From Haemophilus paraphrohaemolyticus (GTDB lineage: Bacteria > Pseudomonadota > Gammaproteobacteria > Enterobacterales > Pasteurellaceae), in assembly GCF_002015045.1 (NCBI RefSeq), contig NZ_MUXX01000012.1, forward strand, positions 62,001 through 126,000: a DNA stretch of 64,000 nt, read 5' to 3'. Both the position numbers and the translations under genes were made by a program. This document shows, in pieces, positions 8,796-18,469 of this stretch; the stretch's first letter is position 1, and each line of letters starts with the position of its first letter. The notes beneath the pieces are model-generated. The model worked only from the letters and a program-made list of their open reading frames with translations, did not search any database and was not told where the DNA came from.

Positions 8796-10301
8796 CTAGT
8801 TTTTACGTCTCATCACCGCCAATGCCATAATCAACGTGCTCAAACTATAAAGCACCGTATTGCCCCATAAACTAAAAGGCGTTTTACTGATGACAGGAGA
8901 AACCTGAGCGATAAGCACTCCTTTCTCAAATTGCGGCAACTGCTGAACCACTTTGCCGTTTGCATCTACTATTGCAGTAATTCCTGTATTGGCAGAGCGA
9001 AGAAGTGGCTTGCCAAGTTCTAAAGCTCGCATTCTTGCCATTTGGAAATGTTGCCAAGGGCCAATAGAAGTTCCAAACCATGCATCATTAGTAATAGTTA
9101 AGAGATAATCGCTATTGTGGTTTTTTTGGTTTTGTTGCACTTGATCGCCAAAGATAATCTCATAGCAAATCGCTAAATTAAAACGGGTATTTTTCGTCTG
9201 TAATGCAGGCTGAACAAATTCCCCTTGAGATAAATTGATTGGCAGAATAAAGACCTCACGCATCCAATCTAACACCGAGCCAAAAGGCACGTATTCGCCA
9301 AAAGGCACGAGATGATGCTTTTTATAGCGAGGTACTTGTTCAGCATCATAAGGTTGTTCATTCAGTAATAACGCGCTGTTAAAGAGTTGATTTTGATTAT
9401 CTTGATAAAGCGTGCCGATAATAATGTCACTTTGGCTTTCCATCGCAGCGTTTTGCATCGAACTAAGCAACGGTGAAATCTGATTTTCCAATGCTGGAAT
9501 TGCCGATTCAGGCAGAATAATCACGTCACTTTTTCCAAGCAATGGACGAATAAGATCCACATAGGTTTGCACCGAATAGTCGAAATGAGCAGGATCCCAT
9601 TTCATTTTTTGTTCAATATTGCCTTGCACAAGGCTCACGGTAAGCGGTTGTTTTTCAGCATCAATTTGCCAGAAATTGGCAAAACGTGTGGCAACGCCGA
9701 CCGCTATGAGCAATGTAAAAGTCGCAAGCGGTTTAATTTTTCGATTTTCTTGCAAAATAAATTGAACAAGATAAGTAGCAATCACAATAATGAAGAAAGT
9801 AACACCTTCTACGCCAAAAATCGGGGCGATATGGGCAAAAGGGCTATCAACTTGACTATAACCGAGCTGAAGCCAAGGAAAACCAGTGAGAATGATGCCT
9901 CGGAGATATTCTGTTCCAGTGAAAAGGCTTGCAAGCACAAACGGATTTTTCAGCTTAAATTTATGCACACCCCAAGTAAATAGCAAATTATAAAGTGCTA
10001 AATAGCAAGCTAGAAGAAGAACTGCAAGATAGCTAATCACGACAGGCACACCACCAAATTGGATCATACTCACGTGAATCCAATTTACGCCAATCGCAAA
10101 ATAGCCAATCGACCAAGCAAAAGTTGCCCACAATGCGGTTTTGCGTTGCGATAAAGTGGCTGACCAGATTAAGCCAAAGACGGAAACAAAGGCGATAATC
10201 CAGTAATCAAAAGGGGAAAAAGCAAGTGTGCCGATCGCACCAAAGAGAAAACTGATGATGCAAGCGGTTAAAAATGGGGGATTTTTTACGAAATTTGACA
10301 T
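8796..10301 (-). CDS. lnt: Apolipoprotein N-acyltransferase
   Basis: This 501-residue inner-membrane enzyme adds the third acyl chain to lipoproteins, the last maturation step before Lol sorting. The N-terminal half has several membrane helices. The C-terminal nitrilase domain carries the catalytic triad Glu265 (ILPESAIPAL), Lys328 (KKHHLVPFGEYVPFG) and Cys379 (AICYEIIFG). It lies downstream of corC on the same strand, the order known from E. coli (ybeX-lnt), but separated here by an 81-base spacer that holds two REP-like hairpins. The surface lipoprotein encoded at 44312 in this window would be among its substrates. Confidence 0.97.
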   Translation of the reverse strand: MSNFVKNPPFLTACIISFLFGAIGTLAFSPFDYWIIAFVSVFGLIWSATLSQRKTALWATFAWSIGYFAIGVNWIHVSMIQFGGVPVVISYLAVLLLACYLALYNLLFTWGVHKFKLKNPFVLASLFTGTEYLRGIILTGFPWLQLGYSQVDSPFAHIAPIFGVEGVTFFIIVIATYLVQFILQENRKIKPLATFTLLIAVGVATRFANFWQIDAEKQPLTVSLVQGNIEQKMKWDPAHFDYSVQTYVDLIRPLLGKSDVIILPESAIPALENQISPLLSSMQNAAMESQSDIIIGTLYQDNQNQLFNSALLLNEQPYDAEQVPRYKKHHLVPFGEYVPFGSVLDWMREVFILPINLSQGEFVQPALQTKNTRFNLAICYEIIFGDQVQQNQKNHNSDYLLTITNDAWFGTSIGPWQHFQMARMRALELGKPLLRSANTGITAIVDANGKVVQQLPQFEKGVLIAQVSPVISKTPFSLWGNTVLYSLSTLIMALAVMRRKN

Positions 10302-10305
10302 ATAA

Positions 10306-10371
10306 CGTAGGGCGGATGTTAATCCGCCAATAGGTAAGTTAAATAAAAGGCGGACTGAAGCCCGCCCTACG
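10306..10371. repeat. Inverted pair of 23-base REP-like hairpins
   Basis: Two 23-base units, at 10306-10328 and 10349-10371, face each other. Both begin CGTAGGGCGG and end TCCGCC when read outward-in, and each can fold on itself (GGCGGA with TCCGCC; GGGCGG with CCGCCC). The pair fills the spacer between corC and lnt. The arrangement is that of a REP/BIME-type dispersed element. Copy number in the genome cannot be judged from one window; a looser relative starts at 52492. Confidence 0.65.
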
Positions 10372-10382
10372 CATTATTGCTA

Positions 10383-11285
10383 TTATTCTTCTTCAGCTTC
10401 TACCTGACGGCTTTCCATCCGTTCTAATTGCTCGTCTGAAACGGTTACACGCAATTGAATCAAACGACGGTTATCCGCAGAAGTCACTTTTACATCCATC
10501 TGCTCAAACTCAATCTGCTCACCACGTTGTGGCAAGTGTCCGAAAGCTTGCATGATTAAACCACCGAAGGTATCTACCTCTTCATCTGTAAATTCGGTGG
10601 CGAAAAACGCATTGAATTTTTCAATATCTGTTAAGGCAGAAACGGCATAAGTATGGCGAGAAAGCTGGCGGATTGGCTCGACTTCTTCTTCATCAAACTC
10701 ATCCTCAATATCGCCCACAATTTGCTCTAAAATATCTTCAATGGTGACTAAACCAGACATCGCTCCGAACTCATCGACTACCAATGCCATATGGAAACGC
10801 TCTGAGCGGAATTCTTTGAGCATTCTATCCACGCGTTTACTCTCTGGCACAATTACCGCAGGGCGAAGGATAGCCTCCATATTAAATTCTTCCGCATCAG
10901 AACGGAGATATTTGAGTAGATCTTTCGCAAGCAAAATGCCTTGAATGCTATCTTTGCCATCATCTAAAATTACAGGGAAACGCGAATGGGCAGATTCAAT
11001 AATAGTATCCACACAGGCTTCAAGTGGCAGTTTTGAATCAATTGAAATAATTTGAGGGCGCGGGATCATAATATCACGCACACGAAGTTCGGAAATTTCC
11101 ATCACTCCTTCAATCATCTCTTTGGTATCGCTATCGATCAACTCATTTTCGACCGAATCACGGATCACTTCTACCAAATCTTCACGATTTTTAGGTTCTG
11201 TTTGGAAAATACCTAAAAACGACTGAATTAAATTCTTTTTCTCTGTTTTTTCTATTGAGCCGAGGCTCTGATATTCATCACTCAT
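10383..11285 (-). CDS. corC: CBS-domain transporter-associated protein CorC/YbeX
   Basis: The protein has 300 residues from the ATG at 11285 ([10 protein letters not shown]), which has an AGGA site. An upstream in-frame ATG at 11324 would add 13 residues with no ribosome site and is not preferred. Two CBS domains (about 65-190) begin with [12 protein letters not shown], and a C-terminal CorC/HlyC domain follows ([20 protein letters not shown]). CorC is linked to Mg2+/Co2+ efflux and, as YbeX, to ribosome metabolism. It has no membrane segments here. It is the first gene of the corC-lnt pair. Confidence 0.93.
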   Translation of the reverse strand: MSDEYQSLGSIEKTEKKNLIQSFLGIFQTEPKNREDLVEVIRDSVENELIDSDTKEMIEGVMEISELRVRDIMIPRPQIISIDSKLPLEACVDTIIESAHSRFPVILDDGKDSIQGILLAKDLLKYLRSDAEEFNMEAILRPAVIVPESKRVDRMLKEFRSERFHMALVVDEFGAMSGLVTIEDILEQIVGDIEDEFDEEEVEPIRQLSRHTYAVSALTDIEKFNAFFATEFTDEEVDTFGGLIMQAFGHLPQRGEQIEFEQMDVKVTSADNRRLIQLRVTVSDEQLERMESRQVEAEEE

Positions 11286-11420
11286 AATTATTCCTGTTAA
11301 AAAATTAGCGTGATTTTCCCACAAAAATAACGCTTTGATAATAAAATTATTTCTATTTTATTTAATTTAGCATAGCATAGGCATAACTTTTTTCAAATCC
11401 ATGCAATTTAAGGAAGTATT

Positions 11421-12026
11421 ATGAAATTAGCAAAATTGATGATGACTACAACCGCTTGTTTAGCTGCAACTTTTGCGACTGCAGGCACGTTAAAAACCCC
11501 TAATACCGTGGAAATGTTAGCCTTAGATGGTCAGTCGGTAAAACGTTGGGAAGATGTCCAAATTAACGATAACAAAACACACCAAGTGGTGGTGAGTGTA
11601 GGAGACATTGTAGATGGTAAATATTTCTCAATGAATCCAATCGTATTAACTTTTGAGGGAACACCTGAAGAAATGACACTTGTTGTGCCTCAATTCCGCT
11701 CATCTCACGATGTGAATAAATTTCAAGCTAATCCAACCTTTAAAATTCAAACTGCAGCTGGTAAAGAAATTCCCTTTAAACAAGATATGTTAAAAGGAGA
11801 AGGTTTCGCTCCAAATAGCCGAATTGAAGACAACCTTGCTAAATATAATGCTGGCAAAGGCGTAGCAGCTGTGCCAGAATTTGTAAATGCGACTTTTGAA
11901 GCAAAAGGTCAAATTGTGGTAGAAACCAAAAATATTAAAGAAGAACAATTGCAATTACTCTTCTCTAAAGCTGATAAAGAAACCCAAAAACGCTTCTTAG
12001 ACTGGGCGAAGAAAAATGTAAAATAA
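11421..12026 (+). CDS. DUF2057 (UPF0319, YccT-like) periplasmic protein
   Basis: This 201-residue protein has a clear signal peptide (MKLAKLMMTTTACLAATFATAG, cleavage near residue 21). It belongs to the DUF2057/YccT family of exported proteins whose role is not firmly established; E. coli YccT has been linked to curli control. The mature part is soluble and mixed alpha/beta, with no cysteine pair. A strong AAGGAAG site precedes the ATG and an intrinsic terminator follows, so it is a single-gene unit. An uptake word (ACCGCTTGT) overlaps the signal peptide codons near 11450. Confidence 0.85.
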   Translation: MKLAKLMMTTTACLAATFATAGTLKTPNTVEMLALDGQSVKRWEDVQINDNKTHQVVVSVGDIVDGKYFSMNPIVLTFEGTPEEMTLVVPQFRSSHDVNKFQANPTFKIQTAAGKEIPFKQDMLKGEGFAPNSRIEDNLAKYNAGKGVAAVPEFVNATFEAKGQIVVETKNIKEEQLQLLFSKADKETQKRFLDWAKKNVK

Positions 12027-12048
12027 TTTACAAAATCATTTAATAACG

Positions 12049-12083
12049 AAAGACATAGTGTAGTGCTATGTCTTTATTTTTTT
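12049..12083 (+). terminator. Intrinsic terminator after the DUF2057 gene
   Basis: AAAGACATAG and CTATGTCTTT form a perfect 10-bp stem with a 7-base loop, followed by TATTTTTTT. Confidence 0.9.
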
Positions 12084-12134
12084 GCTAAAGCCGATTAGAA
12101 TAAAAAGTTCTTTTAACAATTCATTAGGACTTAT

Positions 12135-13067
12135 ATGCAAACTCTTCTCAAACTTACGCAATTCATCAGCAAAACCTTCGCGCTCTGGGCGATCGTTTTT
12201 GCTGTTCTTGCGTTCTACTTTCCCGCTGAATTTAAAATCTTTGCGCCTTACATTCCTTACTTATTAGGCTTGGTTATGTTTGGTATGGGCATCACGCTTA
12301 CCTTCAATGATTTCGGTGAAGTGGCAAAACACCCAAAATCAGTCGCGATTGGCGTAGTTGGACAATTTGTGATTATGCCCTCTATCGCTTTTGTTCTCGC
12401 TAAAGCCTTTGACTTACCACCTGATTTAGCTGTTGGTGTGATTTTGGTTGGTTCTTGCCCTGGTGGTACATCTTCAAATGTAATGACTTACCTTGCTAAA
12501 GGAAATACAGCACTTTCTGTTGCTTGTACAACGATTTCAACATTGCTTTCGCCATTATTAACACCTGCAATTTTTTACGTTCTTGCCAGCCAATGGTTAG
12601 AAATTGATGCATCCGCAATGTTCTTATCCGTATTAAAAATGGTACTTTTTCCAATCTTCTTGGGGCTAGTTGTGCGTGCATTATTTAAGAAAACAATTGA
12701 ACAAGCCAGCCAAACCATGCCGTTAGTGTCAGTTATTTCAATCGTATTGATTTTGGCGGCTGTCGTCGCGGTAAGCAAAGATAAGATTGTAGAATCAGGT
12801 TTGTTGATTTTTACTGTAGTGGTATTGCACAACTGTTTAGGCTATTTAATCGGCTACTGGGCAGCTAAACTCTTCAAATTAAATGTCGCTGATAGCAAAG
12901 CAATTGCTATTGAAGTAGGGATGCAAAACTCGGGTTTAGGCGCCGCATTAGCTGCCGCACATTTCAATCCAATTGCTGCTGTACCAAGTGCTTTATTTAG
13001 TTTCTGGCACAATGTTTCAGGGCCAATTCTGGCGAATATTTTCTCAAATATGAAAAATGAGAAATAA
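12135..13067 (+). CDS. Bile acid:Na+ symporter (BASS) family transporter
   Basis: This 310-residue inner-membrane protein has about ten hydrophobic segments. It carries the family blocks [19 protein letters not shown] (near residues 110-130) and [14 protein letters not shown]. Bacterial BASS proteins import organic anions with Na+; relatives include PanS (ketopantoate) and YocS-like pantoate transporters, so the substrate here may be a small keto acid rather than bile acid. It is preceded by one terminator and followed by another, so it is a single-gene unit. Confidence 0.88.
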   Translation: MQTLLKLTQFISKTFALWAIVFAVLAFYFPAEFKIFAPYIPYLLGLVMFGMGITLTFNDFGEVAKHPKSVAIGVVGQFVIMPSIAFVLAKAFDLPPDLAVGVILVGSCPGGTSSNVMTYLAKGNTALSVACTTISTLLSPLLTPAIFYVLASQWLEIDASAMFLSVLKMVLFPIFLGLVVRALFKKTIEQASQTMPLVSVISIVLILAAVVAVSKDKIVESGLLIFTVVVLHNCLGYLIGYWAAKLFKLNVADSKAIAIEVGMQNSGLGAALAAAHFNPIAAVPSALFSFWHNVSGPILANIFSNMKNEK

Positions 13068-13093
13068 TAGATATAATATTGTTATTTAAGAAA

Positions 13094-13130
13094 AAAGAAG
13101 GCATTGTTTTCATCACAATGCCTTCTTTTT

Positions 13131-13132
<2 letters not shown>
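13094..13132. terminator. Bidirectional terminator between the BASS gene and gmhA
   Basis: GAAGGCATTG (13097-13106) pairs with CAATGCCTTC (13116-13125). T runs on the plus side and, read the other way, on the minus side suit the two convergent genes. Confidence 0.9.
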
Positions 13133-13724
<592 letters not shown>

Positions 13725-13902
13725 TTAATAATGTAAAAAAAGAGGAAAAATTTTACCGCTTGTAGGGCAAAATGATTGTGGAAAAGTCTAGGGGATTAGG
13801 CTTGGAATGTAAATATAAATTTCATTGTTCTTGCTGTAAACAAAACTTTCCAAAAATAGATTTTCAGAGTATGATCTGCTCATCAATTTTGAGGATTTTA
13901 CT

Positions 13903-14874
13903 ATGAACACAACTCAGTATGCCACTCAGAACACTACGCCATTTGACCAAATCTTAACTCAATCTCCGAATATGCAAAATGTGATTGAGCAAGCTAAAAA
14001 GTTTGCTCTGCTCAATGCACCGCTGTTAATTGAGGGCGAAACAGGCACGGGCAAGGACTTACTTGCTAAAGCTTGCCATCAATTTAGCCATCGTGCAGAA
14101 CAAAAATTCATTGCTGTGAATTGTGCGGGCTTGCCTGAAGAAGAGGCAGAAACGGAGATGTTTGGGCATCGAGGGACACAAAATGAGAGTGTGGGCTTTT
14201 TTGAATATGCGAATGGCGGTACGGTGTTGCTTGATGCTGTGTCGGAACTTTCGCTTGAAATGCAAGCGAAGCTGTTACGTTTTTTGAATGATGGTTCATT
14301 TCGTCGCGTAGGCGAAGATCAAGAACGCAAAGTGGATATTCGTGTGATTTGTACTAGCCAAAAACCGCTTAATCAGTTAGTGGCTGAGGGGAAAGTACGT
14401 GAGGATTTATATTATCGCTTAAATGTACTCACTCTTAAGTTGCCGCCCTTGCGTGAACGTTTGGACGATTTACCGTTGCTGGTAGAGCATTTTGTAAGCG
14501 AAATCAGCAATCAACTGGGTTTCTCAAAATTAGAGTACAATCACGCCTTTTTAAATGCCCTTTCTCGCTATAGCTGGGCGGGCAACCTGCGTGAGTTGCA
14601 CAATGTGCTTTACCGAGCTTGCACCTTGTCACATAGCTATCGTTTATCTGTTAAAGATCTCAATTTACCCAATACAACCTTGAACACGGCAGAAATCGCC
14701 ACTCATCTTCCCGAAACAGGTACCTTAGATGAAATGATGGCACAGTATGAAGCTGAGCTACTACGTAAATTTTATGCTGAATATCCAAGTACACGAAAAC
14801 TCGCCCAACGGCTTGGCATTTCACACACCGCTATCGCCAATAAATTGCGTGCGTATGGAATCAACAGCAAATAG
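13903..14874 (+). CDS. tyrR: TyrR-like transcriptional regulator, short form
   Basis: This 323-residue protein corresponds to the AAA+ and DNA-binding parts of E. coli TyrR. The N-terminal ACT/PAS region is missing, as in the short TyrR of H. influenzae. Walker A is GETGTGK (45-51) and the C-terminal helix-turn-helix spans about 298-320 (STRKLAQRLGISHTAIANKL). There is no GAFTGA loop (GHRGTQNESVGFFEY instead), so it should not activate sigma-54. The Walker B acid pair is Asp111-Ala112 rather than Asp-Glu, which predicts loss of ATP hydrolysis. TyrR controls aromatic amino acid genes. It lies 12 bases upstream of sapA, where enterobacteria have pspF, but the sequence is clearly TyrR-like. Confidence 0.9.
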   Translation: MNTTQYATQNTTPFDQILTQSPNMQNVIEQAKKFALLNAPLLIEGETGTGKDLLAKACHQFSHRAEQKFIAVNCAGLPEEEAETEMFGHRGTQNESVGFFEYANGGTVLLDAVSELSLEMQAKLLRFLNDGSFRRVGEDQERKVDIRVICTSQKPLNQLVAEGKVREDLYYRLNVLTLKLPPLRERLDDLPLLVEHFVSEISNQLGFSKLEYNHAFLNALSRYSWAGNLRELHNVLYRACTLSHSYRLSVKDLNLPNTTLNTAEIATHLPETGTLDEMMAQYEAELLRKFYAEYPSTRKLAQRLGISHTAIANKLRAYGINSK

Positions 14875-14886
14875 GATGGGGTAGTT

Positions 14887-16569
14887 ATGAAATCTCTTGT
14901 TCAAGCGGTGAAATTTCTCTGTAGTTTTGCAATTCTTGGGCTAAATCCGACCGCTTATTCCGCGCCTCGCATACCTGATGAGCTGCGTGAGAGTAGTTTG
15001 ATTTATTGCACCAATGCTTCTAGCTTTTCGCTCAATCCGCAACAGGCAGATATGGGCACGAACGTGAATGTAGTGACCGATCAACTGTATGACAAACTGT
15101 TTGAACTTGATCCAAAAACAAATCAGCTCAAGCCGATGCTTGTCGAGCATTACAATGTTAGCTCGGATGGGCTGACAATCACCTTGCATTTACGTAAAAA
15201 CGTGTCGTTTCACAGCACGCGTTGGTTCACGCCAACGCACAAATTCAATGCGGAAGATGTGATTTTTTCACTGAATCGAATGATGGGCATTGCAGGCGAT
15301 TTACCTGCGTTAAACCGTGAAAGTAGCGAAAGTGGTGAATTTCATCAGGCTCAAGCGATGGCATATCGCACTAAAGCGAATTTGGCGCACTATCCCTATT
15401 TTGAGAGCATTGCGCTAAAGCAAAAAATTGCTCAAATAAAAGACATTAGTACTCATACCGTACAAATTACGCTAACCGAGCCTGACCAAGCGTTATTATC
15501 GCACTTGGCGAGTCAATATGCGGTGATTTTATCGAAAGAATACGCATTGCAACTTAATGCGGATGAAAACTTACCTCAGCTTGATCTTTTGCCTGTTGGA
15601 ACAGGTCCGTATCAGCTTACAAGCCTGACGCAATCGGACTACATCCGCCTGCAACTGCATCCAAAATATTGGGGTAAAAAGGCACATATTGAGAATATGG
15701 TGGTCGATTTTTCCTCTGATGGCACGGGCAGATTGGCAAAATTTTTAAACAACGAGTGTGATGTGGTGGCTTTCCCTGAACCAAGCCAGCTTTCGCAAAT
15801 TCCAACCGAGCAACGCATTGAAAATGATGGGGCAAACTTAGCGTTTTTAGCCTTTAATATGCAGAGCTCTGTGATGCAAAATATCACGCTTCGCCAAGCG
15901 ATTGCCCAAGCTGTTGATCGTCATCGTTTGGTTTCGCGTCTCTTTTTTGGCACAGCCCACGTCGCTGATCAAGTGTTGCCCGAAGTGTTATGGCAAGATC
16001 CATACGGCAAAGTGCCTTTTGATTACGCAACAAGCCATGCGCAGCCTTCGTTGCAAAAACCGCTTAAGTTTTGGGTAGTAGATGAAAAACGGGTGTTTAA
16101 TTTGCACCCAATGAAAATGGCAGAAATGCTCCGCTTCGACCTTGCTCAAAAAGGGATTCCTACCACGCTCATTCCTGTGAATCGAGCCTATATTGCGCAA
16201 CAATTGGCAAATGGCAAGGCAGATTACGATCTGATTTTAACGGGCTGGCTTGCGAATAATGCGGATTTAAATGGCTTTTTAAAACCCATTTTATCGTGCG
16301 ATACCAAACGTGATGTGACCAATTTAGCGAATTGGTGTAACCCTTATTTTGACCTGTTGCTTAACCTAGCTAAAACCACATCAAGCAAGGCAACACAAAA
16401 TATGATTTACCATCTCAGTCAATCGATTTTGCAACAAGAACTGCCAATTTTACCGCTTGTGAATGCCAAACGCTTGTTGTTGGTAAGCGATAGCGTGAGT
16501 GACATTGCGATTAATGCGATGGGGCAAGTAAAATTGTCGGAAATTCGGTTAAAAAAACATCATAAATAA
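14887..16569 (+). CDS. sapA: Sap peptide transporter, periplasmic binding protein SapA
   Basis: This 560-residue SBP_bac_5 protein has a signal peptide (about 26 residues, ending TAYSA). It matches SapA in length and in blocks such as CTNASSFSLNPQQADMGTN, LHLRKNVSFHS and FNAEDVIFSLNRMMGI. SapA captures cationic antimicrobial peptides (and haem in H. influenzae) and delivers them to SapBC for import and destruction. It starts the sapABCD run and follows tyrR by 12 bases, so tyrR and sap may share a transcript. An uptake word is embedded in the signal peptide codons near 14903. Confidence 0.95.
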   Translation: MKSLVQAVKFLCSFAILGLNPTAYSAPRIPDELRESSLIYCTNASSFSLNPQQADMGTNVNVVTDQLYDKLFELDPKTNQLKPMLVEHYNVSSDGLTITLHLRKNVSFHSTRWFTPTHKFNAEDVIFSLNRMMGIAGDLPALNRESSESGEFHQAQAMAYRTKANLAHYPYFESIALKQKIAQIKDISTHTVQITLTEPDQALLSHLASQYAVILSKEYALQLNADENLPQLDLLPVGTGPYQLTSLTQSDYIRLQLHPKYWGKKAHIENMVVDFSSDGTGRLAKFLNNECDVVAFPEPSQLSQIPTEQRIENDGANLAFLAFNMQSSVMQNITLRQAIAQAVDRHRLVSRLFFGTAHVADQVLPEVLWQDPYGKVPFDYATSHAQPSLQKPLKFWVVDEKRVFNLHPMKMAEMLRFDLAQKGIPTTLIPVNRAYIAQQLANGKADYDLILTGWLANNADLNGFLKPILSCDTKRDVTNLANWCNPYFDLLLNLAKTTSSKATQNMIYHLSQSILQQELPILPLVNAKRLLLVSDSVSDIAINAMGQVKLSEIRLKKHHK

Positions 16570-16581
16570 AGTGATAAAACA

Positions 16582-17544
16582 ATGCTTATTGCTCTCTTAC
16601 GAAAATTTTTATTAACGCTGATTACGCTTATCATCCTCTCAATGATTAGCTACAATATTTTGCTTCGCGATCCGTTAAACTCGCTCAATGGTATTGGTGT
16701 GATGACGGGCTATTTCCGTTATGTCGCAAGCTTATTACAAGCAGATTTAGGAATTAGTTACATCAATGGCGAGCCTTTAACGGTGCAGGTGTTGAGCGTG
16801 TTTCCTGCAACTATCACGTTGTGTGTGTCAGCTTTGTTACTTTCACTGTTAATTGGCTTACCGCTTGGCTTTTGGGTGGCGTATATTCAAAAAAGTACGC
16901 TAGGCAAAGTGATGACTTGGTTGGGCTCATTAAGCTTTTCAATGCCCGTGTTTTGGCTGGCGTTACTGCTACTTTATAGTGCTTCCATCAACCGTTGGGA
17001 AATTGCCGCCGTTGGTGATCTGCATCCCATTTATGCAATTCAACCGCTTACAGGCTTTCGTATTTTGGATATTCTCTCAACCGACTCGCCTCATCAACTT
17101 AAAATGATGCAAAGTGCTTTACACCATCTGATTTTACCAACATTGGTACTTGGTATTCCGTCCATTTTGGAAGTGATGCGCTTTACCCAAGAACGGGCGA
17201 ATTATGTGATGAAGCAGAATTATATCAAAGTAGCACAAACGCGGGGATGGTCGGCATTTCGGATTTTTCGTAGTCACGTGCTTGGCAACTCTTTACCTGC
17301 GTTAATTCCAACCATTGCTCGCCATTTTACCGTGATTTTTGCCTTTGGGATGTTGATTGAAAATATCTTTAGCTGGGGCGGTATTGGGCGCTGGCTGATT
17401 AACGCTTTAGCGGAGCAAGATTACAATGCGATTTCCGCAGGTGTAGTGGTCATTGGCGGATTTGTACTTTTGATTGATCTCTTTACCAGTTTTCTCAAAA
17501 CGCTGTTAGATCCCTCACAGAAAAAGGATTGGTACACAAAATGA
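16582..17544 (+). CDS. sapB: Sap transporter permease SapB
   Basis: This 320-residue inner-membrane permease belongs to the DppB/OppB class, with about six transmembrane segments. The cytoplasmic EAA-type loop is near TRGWSAFRIFRSHVLGNSLP and the end is at IDLFTSFLKTLLDPS. It pairs with SapC to form the channel of the Sap importer. It lies 12 bases after sapA, and its 3' end overlaps sapC by 16 bases, which indicates translational coupling. Confidence 0.95.
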   Translation: MLIALLRKFLLTLITLIILSMISYNILLRDPLNSLNGIGVMTGYFRYVASLLQADLGISYINGEPLTVQVLSVFPATITLCVSALLLSLLIGLPLGFWVAYIQKSTLGKVMTWLGSLSFSMPVFWLALLLLYSASINRWEIAAVGDLHPIYAIQPLTGFRILDILSTDSPHQLKMMQSALHHLILPTLVLGIPSILEVMRFTQERANYVMKQNYIKVAQTRGWSAFRIFRSHVLGNSLPALIPTIARHFTVIFAFGMLIENIFSWGGIGRWLINALAEQDYNAISAGVVVIGGFVLLIDLFTSFLKTLLDPSQKKDWYTK

Positions 17545-18449
17545 TCGCAACGCAAAATAAAGAACCAGAATATTTCCGCGAAAGCCACTATTTCCTCTCC
17601 TTCTGGCAGAGCTTTCGCGAAGATAAAATCGCCCTTATCAGCCTCTATCTTTTTCTTGCTTTGTTAGTGTTAGTATTTGGCGGGGCATTTATTGCACCTT
17701 ATCACTACGAGCAACAGTTTGTTGGGCTGGAATTGCAACCGCCTTCGTGGGATGCAAGCGGTCAAATTCGCCACTTTTTTGGCACAGACGATTTGGGGCG
17801 AGATATTTTCAGCCGAATCATTGCAGGTTTCTATTATACGGTTGGCGCTTCGCTGCTGGTTTGCCTTGCTATCGGAGTTATTGGCGGCATTATTGGCATT
17901 TTCGCAGGCTTGAACCAAGGGAAATCGGTGTCATTTTTGAGTCATTTATTCGATATTTTCTCATTTATTCCTGTATTGCTGATTACGATTATTATCGCAG
18001 CACTAATGGAAGCCAGCTTACCCAATGCGATGTTTGCGATTTTTTTAGCCCTTCTGCCGCATTTTATTCATCGTATTTATCAGGTAACCCAACTGGAGTT
18101 AAAGCGTGAATATGCGGTGACTTTACGATTAGATGGTGCGAACAAAAAAACACTTATTCGTGAGGTGATTTTGCCTAATTTAACTGTGGTAGTAATCAAG
18201 GAAATTTCGGTCTATTTTATCTTTAGCATTCTGGATATTACCGCGCTGAGTTTTATTGCCCTTGGGGCAAAAAGTGGCACGCCAGAATGGGGCATCATGC
18301 TTCGCGATTCAGCTGAATTGGTGTACATTGCTCCGTGGACGATTGTGCTCCCAGGGCTTGCGATTACCTTTAGCATTCTGATTATTACGTTATTAAGTAA
18401 CAGCTTGATCCGCGTGCTTAAAAAGCATCGAGCGTCTTCCTATTTTTAA
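17529..18449 (+). CDS. sapC: Sap transporter permease SapC
   Basis: This 306-residue inner-membrane permease belongs to the DppC/OppC class. It shows the typical N-terminal single helix, a periplasmic segment containing GTDDLGRDIFSRIIAGF, and a core with the EAA loop (LRLDGANKKTLIREVILPN). It overlaps sapB by 16 bases and precedes sapD by 20 bases. Of two nearby ATGs, 17529 (MVHKMIATQN) and 17541, the first is kept for length, but the second would remove most of the overlap and is a fair alternative. Confidence 0.93.
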   Translation: MVHKMIATQNKEPEYFRESHYFLSFWQSFREDKIALISLYLFLALLVLVFGGAFIAPYHYEQQFVGLELQPPSWDASGQIRHFFGTDDLGRDIFSRIIAGFYYTVGASLLVCLAIGVIGGIIGIFAGLNQGKSVSFLSHLFDIFSFIPVLLITIIIAALMEASLPNAMFAIFLALLPHFIHRIYQVTQLELKREYAVTLRLDGANKKTLIREVILPNLTVVVIKEISVYFIFSILDITALSFIALGAKSGTPEWGIMLRDSAELVYIAPWTIVLPGLAITFSILIITLLSNSLIRVLKKHRASSYF

Positions 18450-18469
18450 TCGAGAATGGATGGTGATGA

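Noticed and set aside
13903..14874. Calling the regulator before sapA PspF
   Set aside because: Position is like enterobacterial pspF, but the AAA+ and helix-turn-helix sequences match TyrR and the GAFTGA loop of PspF is absent.
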